From Pedobacter foliorum (GTDB lineage Bacteria; Bacteroidota; Bacteroidia; Sphingobacteriales; Sphingobacteriaceae): a stretch of DNA of 64,000 nucleotides. The position numbers and the translations under genes are program-made. Position 1 is the stretch's first letter, and the number at the start of each line of letters is the position of its first letter. The notes under the pieces were generated by a model. It did not search any database and had not been told where the DNA came from. It saw nothing but the letters and a program-made list of their open reading frames with translations. Below, piece by piece: positions 1 through 8,830 of this stretch. The DNA lies in NCBI RefSeq assembly GCF_013266735.1, contig NZ_JABSNU010000007.1, forward strand, positions 186,001-250,000, written 5' to 3'.

Positions 1-455
1 CACAGATGGTAGATGGATTTGCCCTTGCCGAGACTACACCAGGACCTTTAATCATTGTGGTTTGTTATGTTGGTTTTATGGCTGGATTCAATCATTTTGA
101 TGGCTCTTTGTTGATGGGGACTGTAGGGCTTTTTGCAACTACGTTTTATACCTTTTTACCTTCGTTCCTGTTTATCTTTGTCGGCGGACCAGTGTTAGAG
201 CATTCCAGAGGTAGTGTAATGATCAGCGATGTATTAACTTTTGTAACTGCGGCAGTTGTTGGCGTGATCTTAAATCTCGCACTTTATTTAGGAAAAGATG
301 TACTATTTCCTCACGGTCTTTCGTTCGGAAAAATAGATTTAATGACCTTGTTGTGGATTGTAGTTTCTATACTACTGATCTTTAAATTACGGATAAACAT
401 CGTTTACTTAATTCTACTCAGTATGATCTACGGACTATTTCAGTATTATGTATAA
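1..455 (+). CDS. Chromate transporter (CHR family), C-terminal part
   Basis: This is the 3' end of a gene whose start lies before the window; the frame is open from base 3. The protein is very hydrophobic, with about four to five membrane segments, and begins with an AETTPGPLI motif. In the CHR family this motif opens the second, C-terminal half of long-chain chromate transporters, which are inner-membrane proteins that export or exchange chromate and perhaps other oxyanions. What is seen is therefore one half of a duplicated transporter. A separate short-chain CHR gene is less likely, because the frame continues upstream through the motif. The next gene, a secreted alpha-galactosidase, is 53 bp downstream and functionally unrelated. 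Confidence 0.8.
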   Translation, partial: QMVDGFALAETTPGPLIIVVCYVGFMAGFNHFDGSLLMGTVGLFATTFYTFLPSFLFIFVGGPVLEHSRGSVMISDVLTFVTAAVVGVILNLALYLGKDVLFPHGLSFGKIDLMTLLWIVVSILLIFKLRINIVYLILLSMIYGLFQYYV

Positions 456-508
456 CTATATAGATAATAGCATTACCTTTATTTTCAGAATAAACCAATA
501 AACAATAA

Positions 509-1708
509 ATGAAAATAAAATTAAGTATTGCCCTGCTTTTATTGAGCGCAACAACCTTTGCTCAACAGGTAAAATTAGCAGCAACACCACCAATGGGATG
601 GATGAGCTGGAACATTATGTCTGAGAACCCGAATGAAAAAGACATTAAAGAAATGGTGGATGCGATGGTGTCTACCGGTATGGTAAAAGCCGGCTACAAA
701 TACATATTTCTGGATGATTGCTGGCAGGGTGGAAGGGATAACCAGAATAACATTATCGCTGATCCTAAAAAATTCCCCTCAGGCATTAAAGCATTAGCAG
801 GATACATCCATAGTAAAGGAATGAAAATGGGTATTTATTCAGATGCGGCTCCGTTAACCTGTGCAGGATATACGGCGAGCTTAAACTTTGAAGAGCAGGA
901 TGCAAAAACATTTGCTTCCTGGGATATCGATTACTTAAAATACGATTACTGTAACGCGCCAGAAGATGTGGCTACAGCAAAGCAGCGCTACGGAAAAATG
1001 GCAAAGGCTTTACGCAACTCTGGCAGGGATATTACTTTGGGTATTTGCGAATGGGGACCTCGTGAGGCTTGGAACTGGGGTGCTGAAGTTGGTGGACAAA
1101 GCTGGCGTACCACTTTTGATATCAGAGATAAATGGAACGATACAGATGGTAAGGGTGGAGTTGGTATTTATAATGTGATTGATAAAAATGCTGGTTTGGC
1201 AAGCTTTTCCGGCCCCGGACATTGGAATGATGGCGATATGCTAAATGTAGGTTTAAAAGGAGTGAAGGGTCCATCGGGTGCGTTTGGTGCCAATGGCTGT
1301 ACTGATGCAGAATACCAAAGTCAAATGAGTATGTGGTGTATGTTAAACTCGCCATTATATGCAAGCAGCGATATCAGAACGATGAATGAAACCACTAAAC
1401 GGATTTTATTAAACGAAGAAGTTATTGCTTTGAATCAGGATTCATTAGGCAAACAAGGAGAGCGAAAAATTAAAAACGATACATGGGATGTGTTTGTTCG
1501 TCCGCTTGCCAATGGTGATTTTGCAGTTGCGATACTTAATAAGGCTGCAACAACTCAAAATGCAAAAGTTGCTTTCAGCGATTTGGGCTTATCTGATAAA
1601 TATGAAATCAGAGATTTGTGGCAACATAAGGTTGTTGGAAAAGGCAATAAATGGGCCGGTAAAGTAAGCGCTCATGAAACCAAGGTTTTCCGCTTAAAGA
1701 AAGCATAG
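509..1708 (+). CDS. GH27 alpha-galactosidase, secreted
   Basis: The 399-residue protein has a signal peptide (about residues 1-19, ending FAQ) and a complete glycoside hydrolase family 27 (alpha/beta)8 barrel. It removes terminal alpha-linked galactose from oligosaccharides in the periplasm or outside the cell. The family opening PPMGWMSWN is present (about 27-35). The nucleophile is Asp146 in YLKYDYC and the acid/base is Asp204 in WRTTFDIRD, placed by analogy with human alpha-galactosidase A Asp170 and Asp231. WNDGDML near 239-245 is also conserved. A C-terminal beta-sandwich of about 80 residues follows, as is usual. The gene stands alone and ends at a strong terminator. Alpha-N-acetylgalactosaminidase activity cannot be excluded. 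Confidence 0.93.
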   Translation: MKIKLSIALLLLSATTFAQQVKLAATPPMGWMSWNIMSENPNEKDIKEMVDAMVSTGMVKAGYKYIFLDDCWQGGRDNQNNIIADPKKFPSGIKALAGYIHSKGMKMGIYSDAAPLTCAGYTASLNFEEQDAKTFASWDIDYLKYDYCNAPEDVATAKQRYGKMAKALRNSGRDITLGICEWGPREAWNWGAEVGGQSWRTTFDIRDKWNDTDGKGGVGIYNVIDKNAGLASFSGPGHWNDGDMLNVGLKGVKGPSGAFGANGCTDAEYQSQMSMWCMLNSPLYASSDIRTMNETTKRILLNEEVIALNQDSLGKQGERKIKNDTWDVFVRPLANGDFAVAILNKAATTQNAKVAFSDLGLSDKYEIRDLWQHKVVGKGNKWAGKVSAHETKVFRLKKA

Positions 1709-1719
1709 CAAATATTATT

Positions 1720-1758
1720 AACGCCTGTAGTTTGTTTGTAAGCTACAGGCGTTTTCTT
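1720..1758 (+). terminator. Rho-independent terminator after the GH27 gene
   Basis: An 11-bp perfect stem (AACGCCTGTAG pairing with CTACAGGCGTT) with a 12-nt loop is followed by TTCTTTT. It lies 11 bp after the alpha-galactosidase stop codon and directly at the 3' end of the convergent small gene at 1759-2019, so it may serve both. Confidence 0.85.
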
Positions 1759-2019
1759 TTAATATGCTGATTTCCAGATTTTAAATGTATTCTGATTATT
1801 CCCACCAATCTCCCTTATAACCAGGCAAAGGTGCTCTTCTCGTTGAGGGAAGTATTTGTCGATGATTTGCTGAGTCTGTTGTATCAACTGCCCAAGGTGC
1901 TGTTCAAAATCAATGTTTTTAACGTTTAGAATAACCTGATTCATTCTTGATGAAATGGTACATTCGAAGGTAAATTCTCTTTTCAGTGCTTTTACTACTT
2001 TTGACCTTAGTTTTTTCAT
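1759..2019 (-). CDS. Small protein of unknown function (86 aa)
   Basis: I do not recognise a family. The 86-residue product has a basic N-terminus (MKKLRSKVVKALKREF), a predicted beta-alpha pattern with a Gln-rich helix near residues 42-56 and a hydrophobic strand (CLVIREIGG). There is no signal peptide or membrane segment, so it is probably cytosolic. The gene is convergent with the alpha-galactosidase and shares the hairpin between them. No ribosome binding site is visible, which is normal in this phylum. About 270 bp of AT-rich sequence separate it from the next gene, in which I see nothing specific. It could be a ribosome- or regulator-like small protein; that is a guess. Confidence 0.5.
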   Translation of the reverse strand: MKKLRSKVVKALKREFTFECTISSRMNQVILNVKNIDFEQHLGQLIQQTQQIIDKYFPQREEHLCLVIREIGGNNQNTFKIWKSAY

Positions 2020-2289
2020 TGAATTCTGATTTTGTAAGTTATTGAATCGGGTTTCCCCATTAATTATTATCAGTCTAAACGCTGGTTACATTTTATAATT
2101 GTGTTGGAAAATGTCATTACTTTATTTCCCGGAACTTCTTTAGCAACGTTCTAAATTAGTAAAAAAAGTATAAGAGTATGGCTTTAGCAAGTTGTTTTAT
2201 TGTAACAAATTTGAGTGATATACATTTCCATTTTACCTATATGCAGATCAATAAATAATTTATAAATTGGGGGCATAAACGCTTGTCAT

Positions 2290-2673
2290 ATGCTTCAGTT
2301 CAAAACAATTAGTATTTTTATTTTTAGCGCCTTAAGTATGGTTTTTCTTTCGTTATTTTTCTCTTGTGCAAAGCAAAATGGAAAAGCAAAAGAGAAGCGG
2401 ATAAAGGAGGGGGAAACCATTGAAATTGGTCTTGTTTTTCCTGAAGTAAGAACCGCAAAGAATGACACTGTTATGTTAGCTCTTTATCCTCATGCCCGTT
2501 TTTTCTATATTGATCTTGGATTAAAGAATAGTGATTCATACATCGATTTGATTAAAAAAGCAAATAAGGCTGATGTTCCGGTTAAGGTGAAGGTTTATAA
2601 AGACAATCAAGCTGAAGTTGCAGAAATGATTCCTGCAACAAGTCAAGAAATTGAAAAGTTTCGAAACCATTAG
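2290..2673 (+). CDS. Putative small lipoprotein
   Basis: The 127-residue product has a hydrophobic N-terminal segment (about residues 5-24) ending LFFSC at Cys26, which reads as a lipoprotein signal peptide with lipobox. The mature part is highly charged (KQNGKAKEKRIKEGE) and carries no motif I recognise. It is probably anchored to the inner leaflet of the outer membrane. Flanking genes are unrelated small envelope proteins. No operon partner is obvious, because the gap to the next open frame is about 120 bp. Confidence 0.55.
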   Translation: MLQFKTISIFIFSALSMVFLSLFFSCAKQNGKAKEKRIKEGETIEIGLVFPEVRTAKNDTVMLALYPHARFFYIDLGLKNSDSYIDLIKKANKADVPVKVKVYKDNQAEVAEMIPATSQEIEKFRNH

Positions 2674-2792
2674 TAATCTAAGTCCGATAGCATTACCTAC
2701 TAAGGGTGCTCCCTAATGGTTTTTATGAGATACTTGTCTGTTTAAAATTGGCAAAACCGTATCGATACCAAAAAATATTGGTAATTTAGATA

Positions 2793-2999
2793 ATGCTCCA
2801 ACACCGCTCTCCATCTGTAATTACAGGACACTCAATCAAACAAAGGCTTCTAGCGAAGAAAAAAACCAAGACTGGTGCATTGTCAACTGTTGAAGAAAAA
2901 CCGACTCTATACAGCCTATTTTACCCCTCCATTTTTTATCTCATCATATTGGTGGTAGTTGTGTTAGGCGGGTTATTGTGCATTGTAAAGATTTTATAG
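2793..2999 (+). CDS. Possible small single-span membrane protein (68 aa)
   Basis: A 68-codon frame whose C-terminal half (about residues 46-67) is a strong hydrophobic helix after a Lys-rich N-terminus (LAKKKTKT), as in a C-tail-anchored membrane protein. No homologous family is recognised. Short AT-rich DNA easily yields such frames by chance, so this is a weak call, kept because the positive-inside pattern is sensible. Confidence 0.3.
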   Translation: MLQHRSPSVITGHSIKQRLLAKKKTKTGALSTVEEKPTLYSLFYPSIFYLIILVVVVLGGLLCIVKIL

Positions 3000-3075
3000 A
3001 AACTAAGATACTCCATCACTAAGTTACTTCGAGGTTTCAATTCTAATTGTAACTTTAGATTAAAAAATAAAGAGA

Positions 3076-3525
3076 ATGAAAAATTTACTTTCTATCATCT
3101 TAGCCCTTTTCATAACAGCGACAGTCCAAGGTCAAATTCTTAAACCTGTTACTTGGAGTTATCTTGCAAAAAAGACATCTGCTAAAGAAGCTACTTTATA
3201 TATCAAGGCTAATATTGAGCAGGGTTGGCACGTTTATGCTCAGAATATACCAAAAGGAGATGGTATTCAGACTAATTTTTCATTCAAGTCTAATTCTGAT
3301 TACAAGGTGATTGGCAAGACCGCTCAGCCTAAACCTGTAACGAAATTTGATAAGAATCTCGATTTAAATGTAAGTTATTACGAAAATTCAGTTGTTTTTC
3401 AGCAAAAAGTAACGCTAAAAAAGAATGCTCCCTTGACGGTGAAGGGCGAGGTTGAATTTATGGTATGTGATGACACTCGATGTCTTCCTAAGCAAACCAT
3501 TGAATTTTCAATTCCAGTTAAATAG
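3076..3525 (+). CDS. Secreted DsbD N-terminal-domain-like protein
   Basis: The 149-residue product has a signal peptide (about 1-19, cleavage near VQG-Q) and a single immunoglobulin-like domain resembling the N-terminal domain of the thiol:disulfide interchange protein DsbD (disulfide bond corrector type). The diagnostic feature is the cysteine pair Cys131-x4-Cys136 in VCDDTRC, which in DsbD passes electrons to periplasmic partners. GWHVYAQN near residues 50-57 is also typical. The membrane and thioredoxin domains of full DsbD are missing, which is common for stand-alone copies in Bacteroidota. The gene is alone, with no redox partner next to it. Confidence 0.8.
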   Translation: MKNLLSIILALFITATVQGQILKPVTWSYLAKKTSAKEATLYIKANIEQGWHVYAQNIPKGDGIQTNFSFKSNSDYKVIGKTAQPKPVTKFDKNLDLNVSYYENSVVFQQKVTLKKNAPLTVKGEVEFMVCDDTRCLPKQTIEFSIPVK

Positions 3526-3619
3526 TTCGTGTTGGTGTTTCGTCGGAAATCATTCTTCCCACTTTTACCAAAATGTACATTATTTAATAAGTTTATCTGA
3601 ATATGCTGCAGTTAATATT

Positions 3620-3979
3620 TTAAGCGGCAAAAAAATCACGTGCAAATGCCCATTCAACCATTGCATCCAGGATAGGCCTCAATTCTTCTCCTTCAGGGCT
3701 TAAGCTGTAGGTTACAAAAGGAGGAACAATGTTTTCGGCTTTACGGATAACCAAATCCTCTTGCTGCATCTGTTTTAGGTGCTGTATCAGCATTTTCTCG
3801 GTTATTGCTGGGATCAATTTCTTTAACTCGCTATATCTTTTTGGACCACTCATGAGGTGGTAAAGTATAATCGGTTTCCAATGACCACCAATTTTGCTCA
3901 TTACAAAACTGATAGGGCAGGTAGCCTTGTTATTTTCTCTGTTGGCGTTTAATGTTGAACTTTCTTTGATTGCTGTCAT
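3620..3979 (-). CDS. HxlR-family winged-helix transcriptional regulator
   Basis: The 119-residue protein has the whole HxlR winged-helix pattern: CPISFVMSKIGGHWKPIIL near the N-terminus, with the conserved Cys21 that senses oxidants or electrophiles in several family members, then RYSELKKLIPAITEKML (recognition region) and the wing PPFVTYSLSPEGE. It is transcribed divergently from the NmrA-like oxidoreductase at 4058, so it most likely represses that gene and itself. This arrangement is common for HxlR regulators of quinone or aldehyde detoxification enzymes. The inducing signal is not known. Confidence 0.9.
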   Translation of the reverse strand: MTAIKESSTLNANRENNKATCPISFVMSKIGGHWKPIILYHLMSGPKRYSELKKLIPAITEKMLIQHLKQMQQEDLVIRKAENIVPPFVTYSLSPEGEELRPILDAMVEWAFARDFFAA

Positions 3980-3994
3980 GTTACATACTTTGGG

Positions 3995-4033
3995 GTAAGT
4001 ACTTGTATAAAAGTAAGTACAAATATAACTTTG
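3995..4033. promoter_or_regulatory. Divergent promoters with repeated GTAAGTAC operator candidate
   Basis: Between the HxlR gene and the oxidoreductase the octamer GTAAGTAC occurs at 3995-4002 and again at 4013-4020. A plus-strand Bacteroidota -7 box TAACTTTG (4026-4033) has a TTG 20 bp upstream (4003-4005). A minus-strand box reading TATATTTG (4027-4020) overlaps it by two bases. The repeats lie inside the plus promoter spacer and at the minus-strand start region, so a regulator bound there could block both directions. Confidence 0.5.
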
Positions 4034-4057
4034 TCATTAAATAAAAACAGAATAATC

Positions 4058-4942
4058 ATGAAAATAATTATAACAGGATCGCTGGGAAATATCAGCAAAC
4101 CACTTTCAATTAACTTGATCTCTGAAGGACATCAGGTAACTGTAGTTAGCAGTAATAAAGATAAAGCAGATGAAATTACAAATCTTGGCGGTATACCGGC
4201 AATTGGATCTGTGACTGATGAGCGCTTTTTGACTGATGTTTTTACTGGTGCAGACGTAGTGTATTTAATGGTGCCCAATGATTTTTCTACTAATGACCTT
4301 AGGGGGCATATTAAACAAATTGGTGAGCATTATGCCAATGCAGTAAAAGCTGCAGGTGTTAAAAAAGTAGTTTTATTGAGTAGTATAGGAGCGCATCTTC
4401 CTAAAGGTACAGGCCCCATTGCCGGACTTTATGATGTTGAGCAGACCTTTGCTAAACTTGAAAATATCGATATCCTGATTTTGCGTCCGGCCTATTTTTA
4501 CAATAACCTGTATGGGAATATAGATATGATTAAACATGCTGGAATCATTGGTGCTAACTATGGAGCAGATCAGGCGATTATTATGGTAGATCCAAAAGAT
4601 ATCGCTGCCGTTGCTGCAAGTAAAATTCAGGAAGGTTTTAGCGGAAAAAGCATTGTTTACATTGCAAGCGACAGGCGTTTGCTTAAAGAGGTTGCTGAGC
4701 AGATAGGAAAAGCTATCGGTAAGCCAGAACTACCTTGGATAGCATTTGATGATACTCAGGCATTTGAAGGAATGGTAGGAGCGGGACTTCCTGCAGAAAT
4801 AGCAAAGAATTATGAAGAGATGGGTACGGCCATTAGAAGTGGTGTACTTTGGGAAGATTTTGATTTGAATAACAATGCTCCAATTGGTAAGATAAAGCTA
4901 GAGGATTTTGCAAAGCAGTTTGCTCTTGCTTATAATGCATAA
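4058..4942 (+). CDS. NmrA-like NAD(P)-binding oxidoreductase
   Basis: The product is an atypical short-chain dehydrogenase of the NmrA/SDR-a5 type, about 294 residues. The nucleotide-binding motif is at the very N-terminus (IITGSLGNISKPL). A core strand VVLLSSIGAH and the helix region ILRPAYFYNN follow, as in quinone oxidoreductase 2-like proteins. There is no classical YxxxK pair in the usual place, as is common in the NmrA group, some of which are redox sensors and not enzymes. The ATG at 4058 is preferred over an upstream TTG at 4031, because the glycine motif then starts at residue 6 and the TTG lies in the -7 box. Divergent from, and probably controlled by, the HxlR regulator. Confidence 0.85.
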   Translation: MKIIITGSLGNISKPLSINLISEGHQVTVVSSNKDKADEITNLGGIPAIGSVTDERFLTDVFTGADVVYLMVPNDFSTNDLRGHIKQIGEHYANAVKAAGVKKVVLLSSIGAHLPKGTGPIAGLYDVEQTFAKLENIDILILRPAYFYNNLYGNIDMIKHAGIIGANYGADQAIIMVDPKDIAAVAASKIQEGFSGKSIVYIASDRRLLKEVAEQIGKAIGKPELPWIAFDDTQAFEGMVGAGLPAEIAKNYEEMGTAIRSGVLWEDFDLNNNAPIGKIKLEDFAKQFALAYNA

Positions 4943-4950
4943 AACAGATA

Positions 4951-4990
4951 AATCCTCGTCATCCGGACGCAGGTCAGGATGACGAGGATT
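4951..4990. terminator. Strong hairpin between convergent genes
   Basis: A 14-bp perfect stem (AATCCTCGTCATCC with GGATGACGAGGATT) and 12-nt loop lie 8 bp after the NmrA-like gene and 32 bp before the stop of the convergent GH92 gene. No long T-run follows, but position and strength fit a bidirectional terminator. The CGTCATCC sequence resembles palindromic repeat units common in this bacterial group. Confidence 0.65.
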
Positions 4991-5022
4991 ATGTAATTAA
5001 ACTTTTCTGGACACGCTCTTTT

Positions 5023-7296
5023 CTAGTTTAAAACTCCCCATTGTTTATTGGGTTCGTCCTGCAGAAATAGCTCTATTAATCCTCCTTTATGTATGCCTTC
5101 ATAAGTAAGGTAGTTTTTAGCGTAAACCTTGCCATTCCATTTCACAACGGATATATGGCCTGAAGTTTGGGTCTTCTTGTGCGTAACAATCCTTAGCGTT
5201 TTATTTGAAGGTAGTTTAATGGTAATCTCATCAAACAAAGGACTGGTAAGCTGGTAATTGTTCGATACCGGATCAACTGGATAAAAACCAAGAGAAGCAA
5301 AAACATACCATGCAGACATTTGCCCTGCATCGTCGTTTCCACTTAAACCACCCGGACCGTCACTATATTCGTTTGCCAGGATTTCCTTAACCTTAAGGTG
5401 CGTTTTCCATGGTGAGGCTGTATAATTGTACATAAAGGGAATCTGATGCCCTGGTTCGTTTCCGTGCCAATATTCGCCTGTTTCAAAAAGTTCATCCAGC
5501 GATTGTTCCAGTTTGGCTTTTCCACCCATTAATGTAGCCAATCCACTAACATCATGCGGCACGTAAAAAGTATATTGCCGAGGAGTGCCTTCGGTAATGT
5601 AAGGCTCTTTGGTATTGGCTTTAAAGGGTTGATACCAGGTTTTATTGACATACCTGCCCCGCATCATATTTACTTCGGAATCAAATACATTTCTGTAATT
5701 CTTACTTCTGTTTAATAATGTAGTATAGTCACTCGTTTTATTTAGGCCTTTAGCTACCATTGCCAGTGCATAATCATCGTAAGCATATTCCAGTGTACGA
5801 CTTACCTGTTCTTTTTTATGAAAAGCTTCGGGCACGCTGTCTTCCATTGGGATGTAACCGTATTTCAAATAGGTATCCAGTGCTCTTCGGCCTTTTCCGT
5901 TCACATAATCTTCATGGTTAGGTAATTCAAAAGCATTTTGTCGCATTAATCGATAAGCCTCATTAACATCATAGTTTCGGATACCTTTGGTGTAGGCAGA
6001 TGCTATAAATGCAGTACCATGATCTCCAATCATTGCCGCAGTGTAACTGTTCCAGCAGGGAAAAATGGGTAGCCAACCACCTTGAGTTCCCTTTAAAACC
6101 ATAGATTGAACTGCGTCATTGATGAGCTTGGGATTTAACAATTCAAATAGCGGCAACTGAGCTCGGTAGATATCCCACATTGAAAAGTCATCGTAATAAT
6201 TGCCATTGGTCAATTTCTTTAACTTATAATCTCCAGCGAACTGCGGATAGGTGCCGTCTATATCGCTAAATAAACGGGGATGTTGCATGGCATGATAAAA
6301 TGCGGTATAAAATATGCGTTTGTCTTTTTCAATCCTGGTTTCTACCTTGATCTGACTTAGGGCCTGTTGCCAGACTTGTTTGTTTTTGGCAGATAAGGCT
6401 TCAAAATCCCAGTTGTTGATCTCTTGTTCCAGATTCTTTTTTGCACCTTCCAGACTGCTGAAAGAGGTGCCAATCCTGATGCGTAAGACATCTCCTTTGT
6501 TAACTTTAAATCCGAGGTAAGCACCAATGTCTTTTTGATTGCTGATGCTATCTGTTGTAAATACTTTTGTTTCATTGAATGTTCCGCTTTGGCTAACAGT
6601 CTGTTGAATTTTGATGTAAAAGAAGCCACTGAAGCCTGCTGGCTTTCCCCAGCCCTGGTAAATTCGATGAGCAGGGTTGTAGCCCCAGATTTCTCCATTC
6701 TTTTTATCTACGCTTATGTAACCTTTGCCCTGATCACTATTTGGCATAATCAGCAGGTACAGGCTATCTGCCCGTTGGGCTGTAAATTGCATCATTGCAG
6801 CACGAAGGGTAGCGGTGATTTCTGCATCCAGCTCATAAGCGGATAAAGTCACTTTATAATAGTTTGGAGTGCTGATTTCCTGCTCATGTGAAAAACCTGT
6901 TCCATAATTCTTAACCGTTGTTTTTAAACTACCCATGAGTGGCATAATGGTAAAGCTTCCATAATCTTGTGTGCAGGAGCCACTAAGCCAGTGGGTGCCA
7001 CGGAAACCTGTAAGTACGTTATCCTTGTAAAAATAAGGTGGCTGGCATTTTGTTTCTGATTGACGTGTTTGCGGGGAATATTGTGTCATGCCAAACGGTA
7101 GTCCTACAGCAGGGATGGTGTTTGCGTTCAGTTCTGTTCCGTTTCCATGTTTTAGTGCGCCAGTAGTGGTACTTGCAGCAGTACCTGCCAATGGTTGTAC
7201 GTATTGTACGAGGTCTTGCGCCTTTGCTGATGAACATAGAGAAAAGAGCAGGAAACTGCTCAGGATACAACGTAAGGTAAAATGGGTATTTCGCAT
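5023..7296 (-). CDS. GH92 alpha-mannosidase, secreted
   Basis: The 757-residue protein has a signal peptide (cleavage near SAKA-QD) and the full glycoside hydrolase family 92 architecture, an N-terminal beta-sandwich and an (alpha/alpha)6 barrel. GH92 enzymes are calcium-dependent exo-alpha-mannosidases, often alpha-1,2. Seen motifs are FGMTQYSPQTR near the start, EPGHQIPFMYNY, and GNDDAGQMSAW, with Asp655/Asp656 matching the conserved acidic pair. It is the third gene of a minus-strand set after susC and susD (77 bp from susD), so it probably processes mannosides imported by that pair. Linkage specificity cannot be read from sequence. Confidence 0.93.
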   Translation of the reverse strand: MRNTHFTLRCILSSFLLFSLCSSAKAQDLVQYVQPLAGTAASTTTGALKHGNGTELNANTIPAVGLPFGMTQYSPQTRQSETKCQPPYFYKDNVLTGFRGTHWLSGSCTQDYGSFTIMPLMGSLKTTVKNYGTGFSHEQEISTPNYYKVTLSAYELDAEITATLRAAMMQFTAQRADSLYLLIMPNSDQGKGYISVDKKNGEIWGYNPAHRIYQGWGKPAGFSGFFYIKIQQTVSQSGTFNETKVFTTDSISNQKDIGAYLGFKVNKGDVLRIRIGTSFSSLEGAKKNLEQEINNWDFEALSAKNKQVWQQALSQIKVETRIEKDKRIFYTAFYHAMQHPRLFSDIDGTYPQFAGDYKLKKLTNGNYYDDFSMWDIYRAQLPLFELLNPKLINDAVQSMVLKGTQGGWLPIFPCWNSYTAAMIGDHGTAFIASAYTKGIRNYDVNEAYRLMRQNAFELPNHEDYVNGKGRRALDTYLKYGYIPMEDSVPEAFHKKEQVSRTLEYAYDDYALAMVAKGLNKTSDYTTLLNRSKNYRNVFDSEVNMMRGRYVNKTWYQPFKANTKEPYITEGTPRQYTFYVPHDVSGLATLMGGKAKLEQSLDELFETGEYWHGNEPGHQIPFMYNYTASPWKTHLKVKEILANEYSDGPGGLSGNDDAGQMSAWYVFASLGFYPVDPVSNNYQLTSPLFDEITIKLPSNKTLRIVTHKKTQTSGHISVVKWNGKVYAKNYLTYEGIHKGGLIELFLQDEPNKQWGVLN

Positions 7297-7373
7297 AATT
7301 GATCAGGTAATATTTTTTGAAAATAATGAAAAATCCTACCTGGATATAGATTCCAGATAGGATTTGTAATATA

Positions 7374-8810
7374 TTATTGATATCCTGGGTTTTGCGTTAG
7401 TTTTGGATTTAACGTACGCTCCCTTTGTGGGATTGGATATAGGCTTAAAGTTGGTACAATGTTACCAATACTTCCGTTTGCCGGGGTGTAATTGGCTTTA
7501 TGTGCCTGCATAACTTCCACCATAATATTCCATCGGTTAAGATCAAACCATCTTTCTCCTTCGAAACAAAGCTCTATACGTCGTTCGTGACGAATAACAG
7601 TTCTTGCATCAGCTTGTGATAGATCTGTTTTTTCAGCAAGATTTGATCGTTTACGAACCAGGTTAAGTTGAGTAAGGGCATCAGGTGTTTTGTTATTCTC
7701 GTTTAAAGCTTCTGCATACAATAAAATAATATCGGCATAACGTAGTATTGGCCAGTCATTATCTCCCTCACTGTTGGCTCCAACGCTTTGATAGATGAAC
7801 TTTTTAGGATAATAATATATCAGTGTACCGGCACTGTATACCCCAATGGCAGTGTTTAAGCGGCTATCGCCTGTTTCAAAAGAGTTGTAAAGATCAGGCG
7901 TGCCGGCATTATTACTATTGCCCGTAACGGCTGTAATTGTGGTGCCTGATGGCTGTGGTACAAAACTCCTTGCGAAAGTATTACCCTCGCCAAAACCACC
8001 GCCAAGATATTGTACTGAAAATATAATGTCCTTGTTGTTATCCTTACCCAGCCCGAAGATCTGATCGTAAGGTAGCAGTGTACCGGCAGTAGCCGCAACT
8101 GTTGCTAATATACTTTCTGCCTGAGGAAATTTGTTTTGGAACATGTAAACCTTTCCTAAAAGTGCATTGGCTGCAATACTGGTTGCCCGGCCTATATCAG
8201 ATCCAGTATAGCTTGGCGGCAATACCGCTGCAGCTTCTGTTAAATCCTTTTCTATCTGGGTATAAACCTCGGCAGCACTAGCCCTGTTATATGTGTAAGC
8301 TTGTTGCTCAGAAGTGATTTCGTTTAGTACCAGAGGAACGCCACCATACATACGTACCAGGTTAAAGTACATTAAGGCCCTGAGAAACTTGGCCTGTCCG
8401 GTATAAGCATCTCGGTTGGCCTGAGTCATAATAGGGGTGTTAACGTGTTCTAAAACAATGTTGGCATAGGCTATAGTGGCGTAAAAACGGGTCCAAGCAT
8501 TTTGTAAATTTGTTGAGGTAGGTTGCCAGGTGAGTTTATCTTGTTCTCCATACAGCACTTCGCTTTCGCCATAAGTCTGGGCATTATCTGAAGGGAGTTC
8601 ACCAAAGCCATATTGCTCGTTGTAAATAGGTCTAAGGCTACTGTAAGTGCCTATAAGTGCATTTTTGATGTCTATTTCAGTATTGTAATAGGTGCTTACA
8701 GGAATGATGCCTTTTGGCGTAATGTCAACAAATGCTTTTTTGCAGGAAGCTATACCCACACTTATAATAAGTATGGAAACACTATATATAATTAATTTTT
8801 TAACTTTCAT
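7374..8810 (-). CDS. SusD/RagB-family glycan-binding lipoprotein
   Basis: A 478-residue outer-membrane lipoprotein with signal peptide and lipobox IASC (Cys23), followed by the SusD/RagB tetratricopeptide fold. Family hallmarks are FLRALMYFNLVRMYGGVPL near residues 140-158 and the C-terminal RRIELCFEGERWFDLNRW, followed by PIPQRE. SusD proteins form the lid of the SusC transporter and bind the incoming glycan at the cell surface. The gene follows susC by 20 bp, so the two are co-transcribed, and GH92 comes next. The likely cargo is a mannose-rich glycan. Confidence 0.95.
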   Translation of the reverse strand: MKVKKLIIYSVSILIISVGIASCKKAFVDITPKGIIPVSTYYNTEIDIKNALIGTYSSLRPIYNEQYGFGELPSDNAQTYGESEVLYGEQDKLTWQPTSTNLQNAWTRFYATIAYANIVLEHVNTPIMTQANRDAYTGQAKFLRALMYFNLVRMYGGVPLVLNEITSEQQAYTYNRASAAEVYTQIEKDLTEAAAVLPPSYTGSDIGRATSIAANALLGKVYMFQNKFPQAESILATVAATAGTLLPYDQIFGLGKDNNKDIIFSVQYLGGGFGEGNTFARSFVPQPSGTTITAVTGNSNNAGTPDLYNSFETGDSRLNTAIGVYSAGTLIYYYPKKFIYQSVGANSEGDNDWPILRYADIILLYAEALNENNKTPDALTQLNLVRKRSNLAEKTDLSQADARTVIRHERRIELCFEGERWFDLNRWNIMVEVMQAHKANYTPANGSIGNIVPTLSLYPIPQRERTLNPKLTQNPGYQ

Positions 8811-8830
8811 GATCTTTAGTATTAAGGCAA

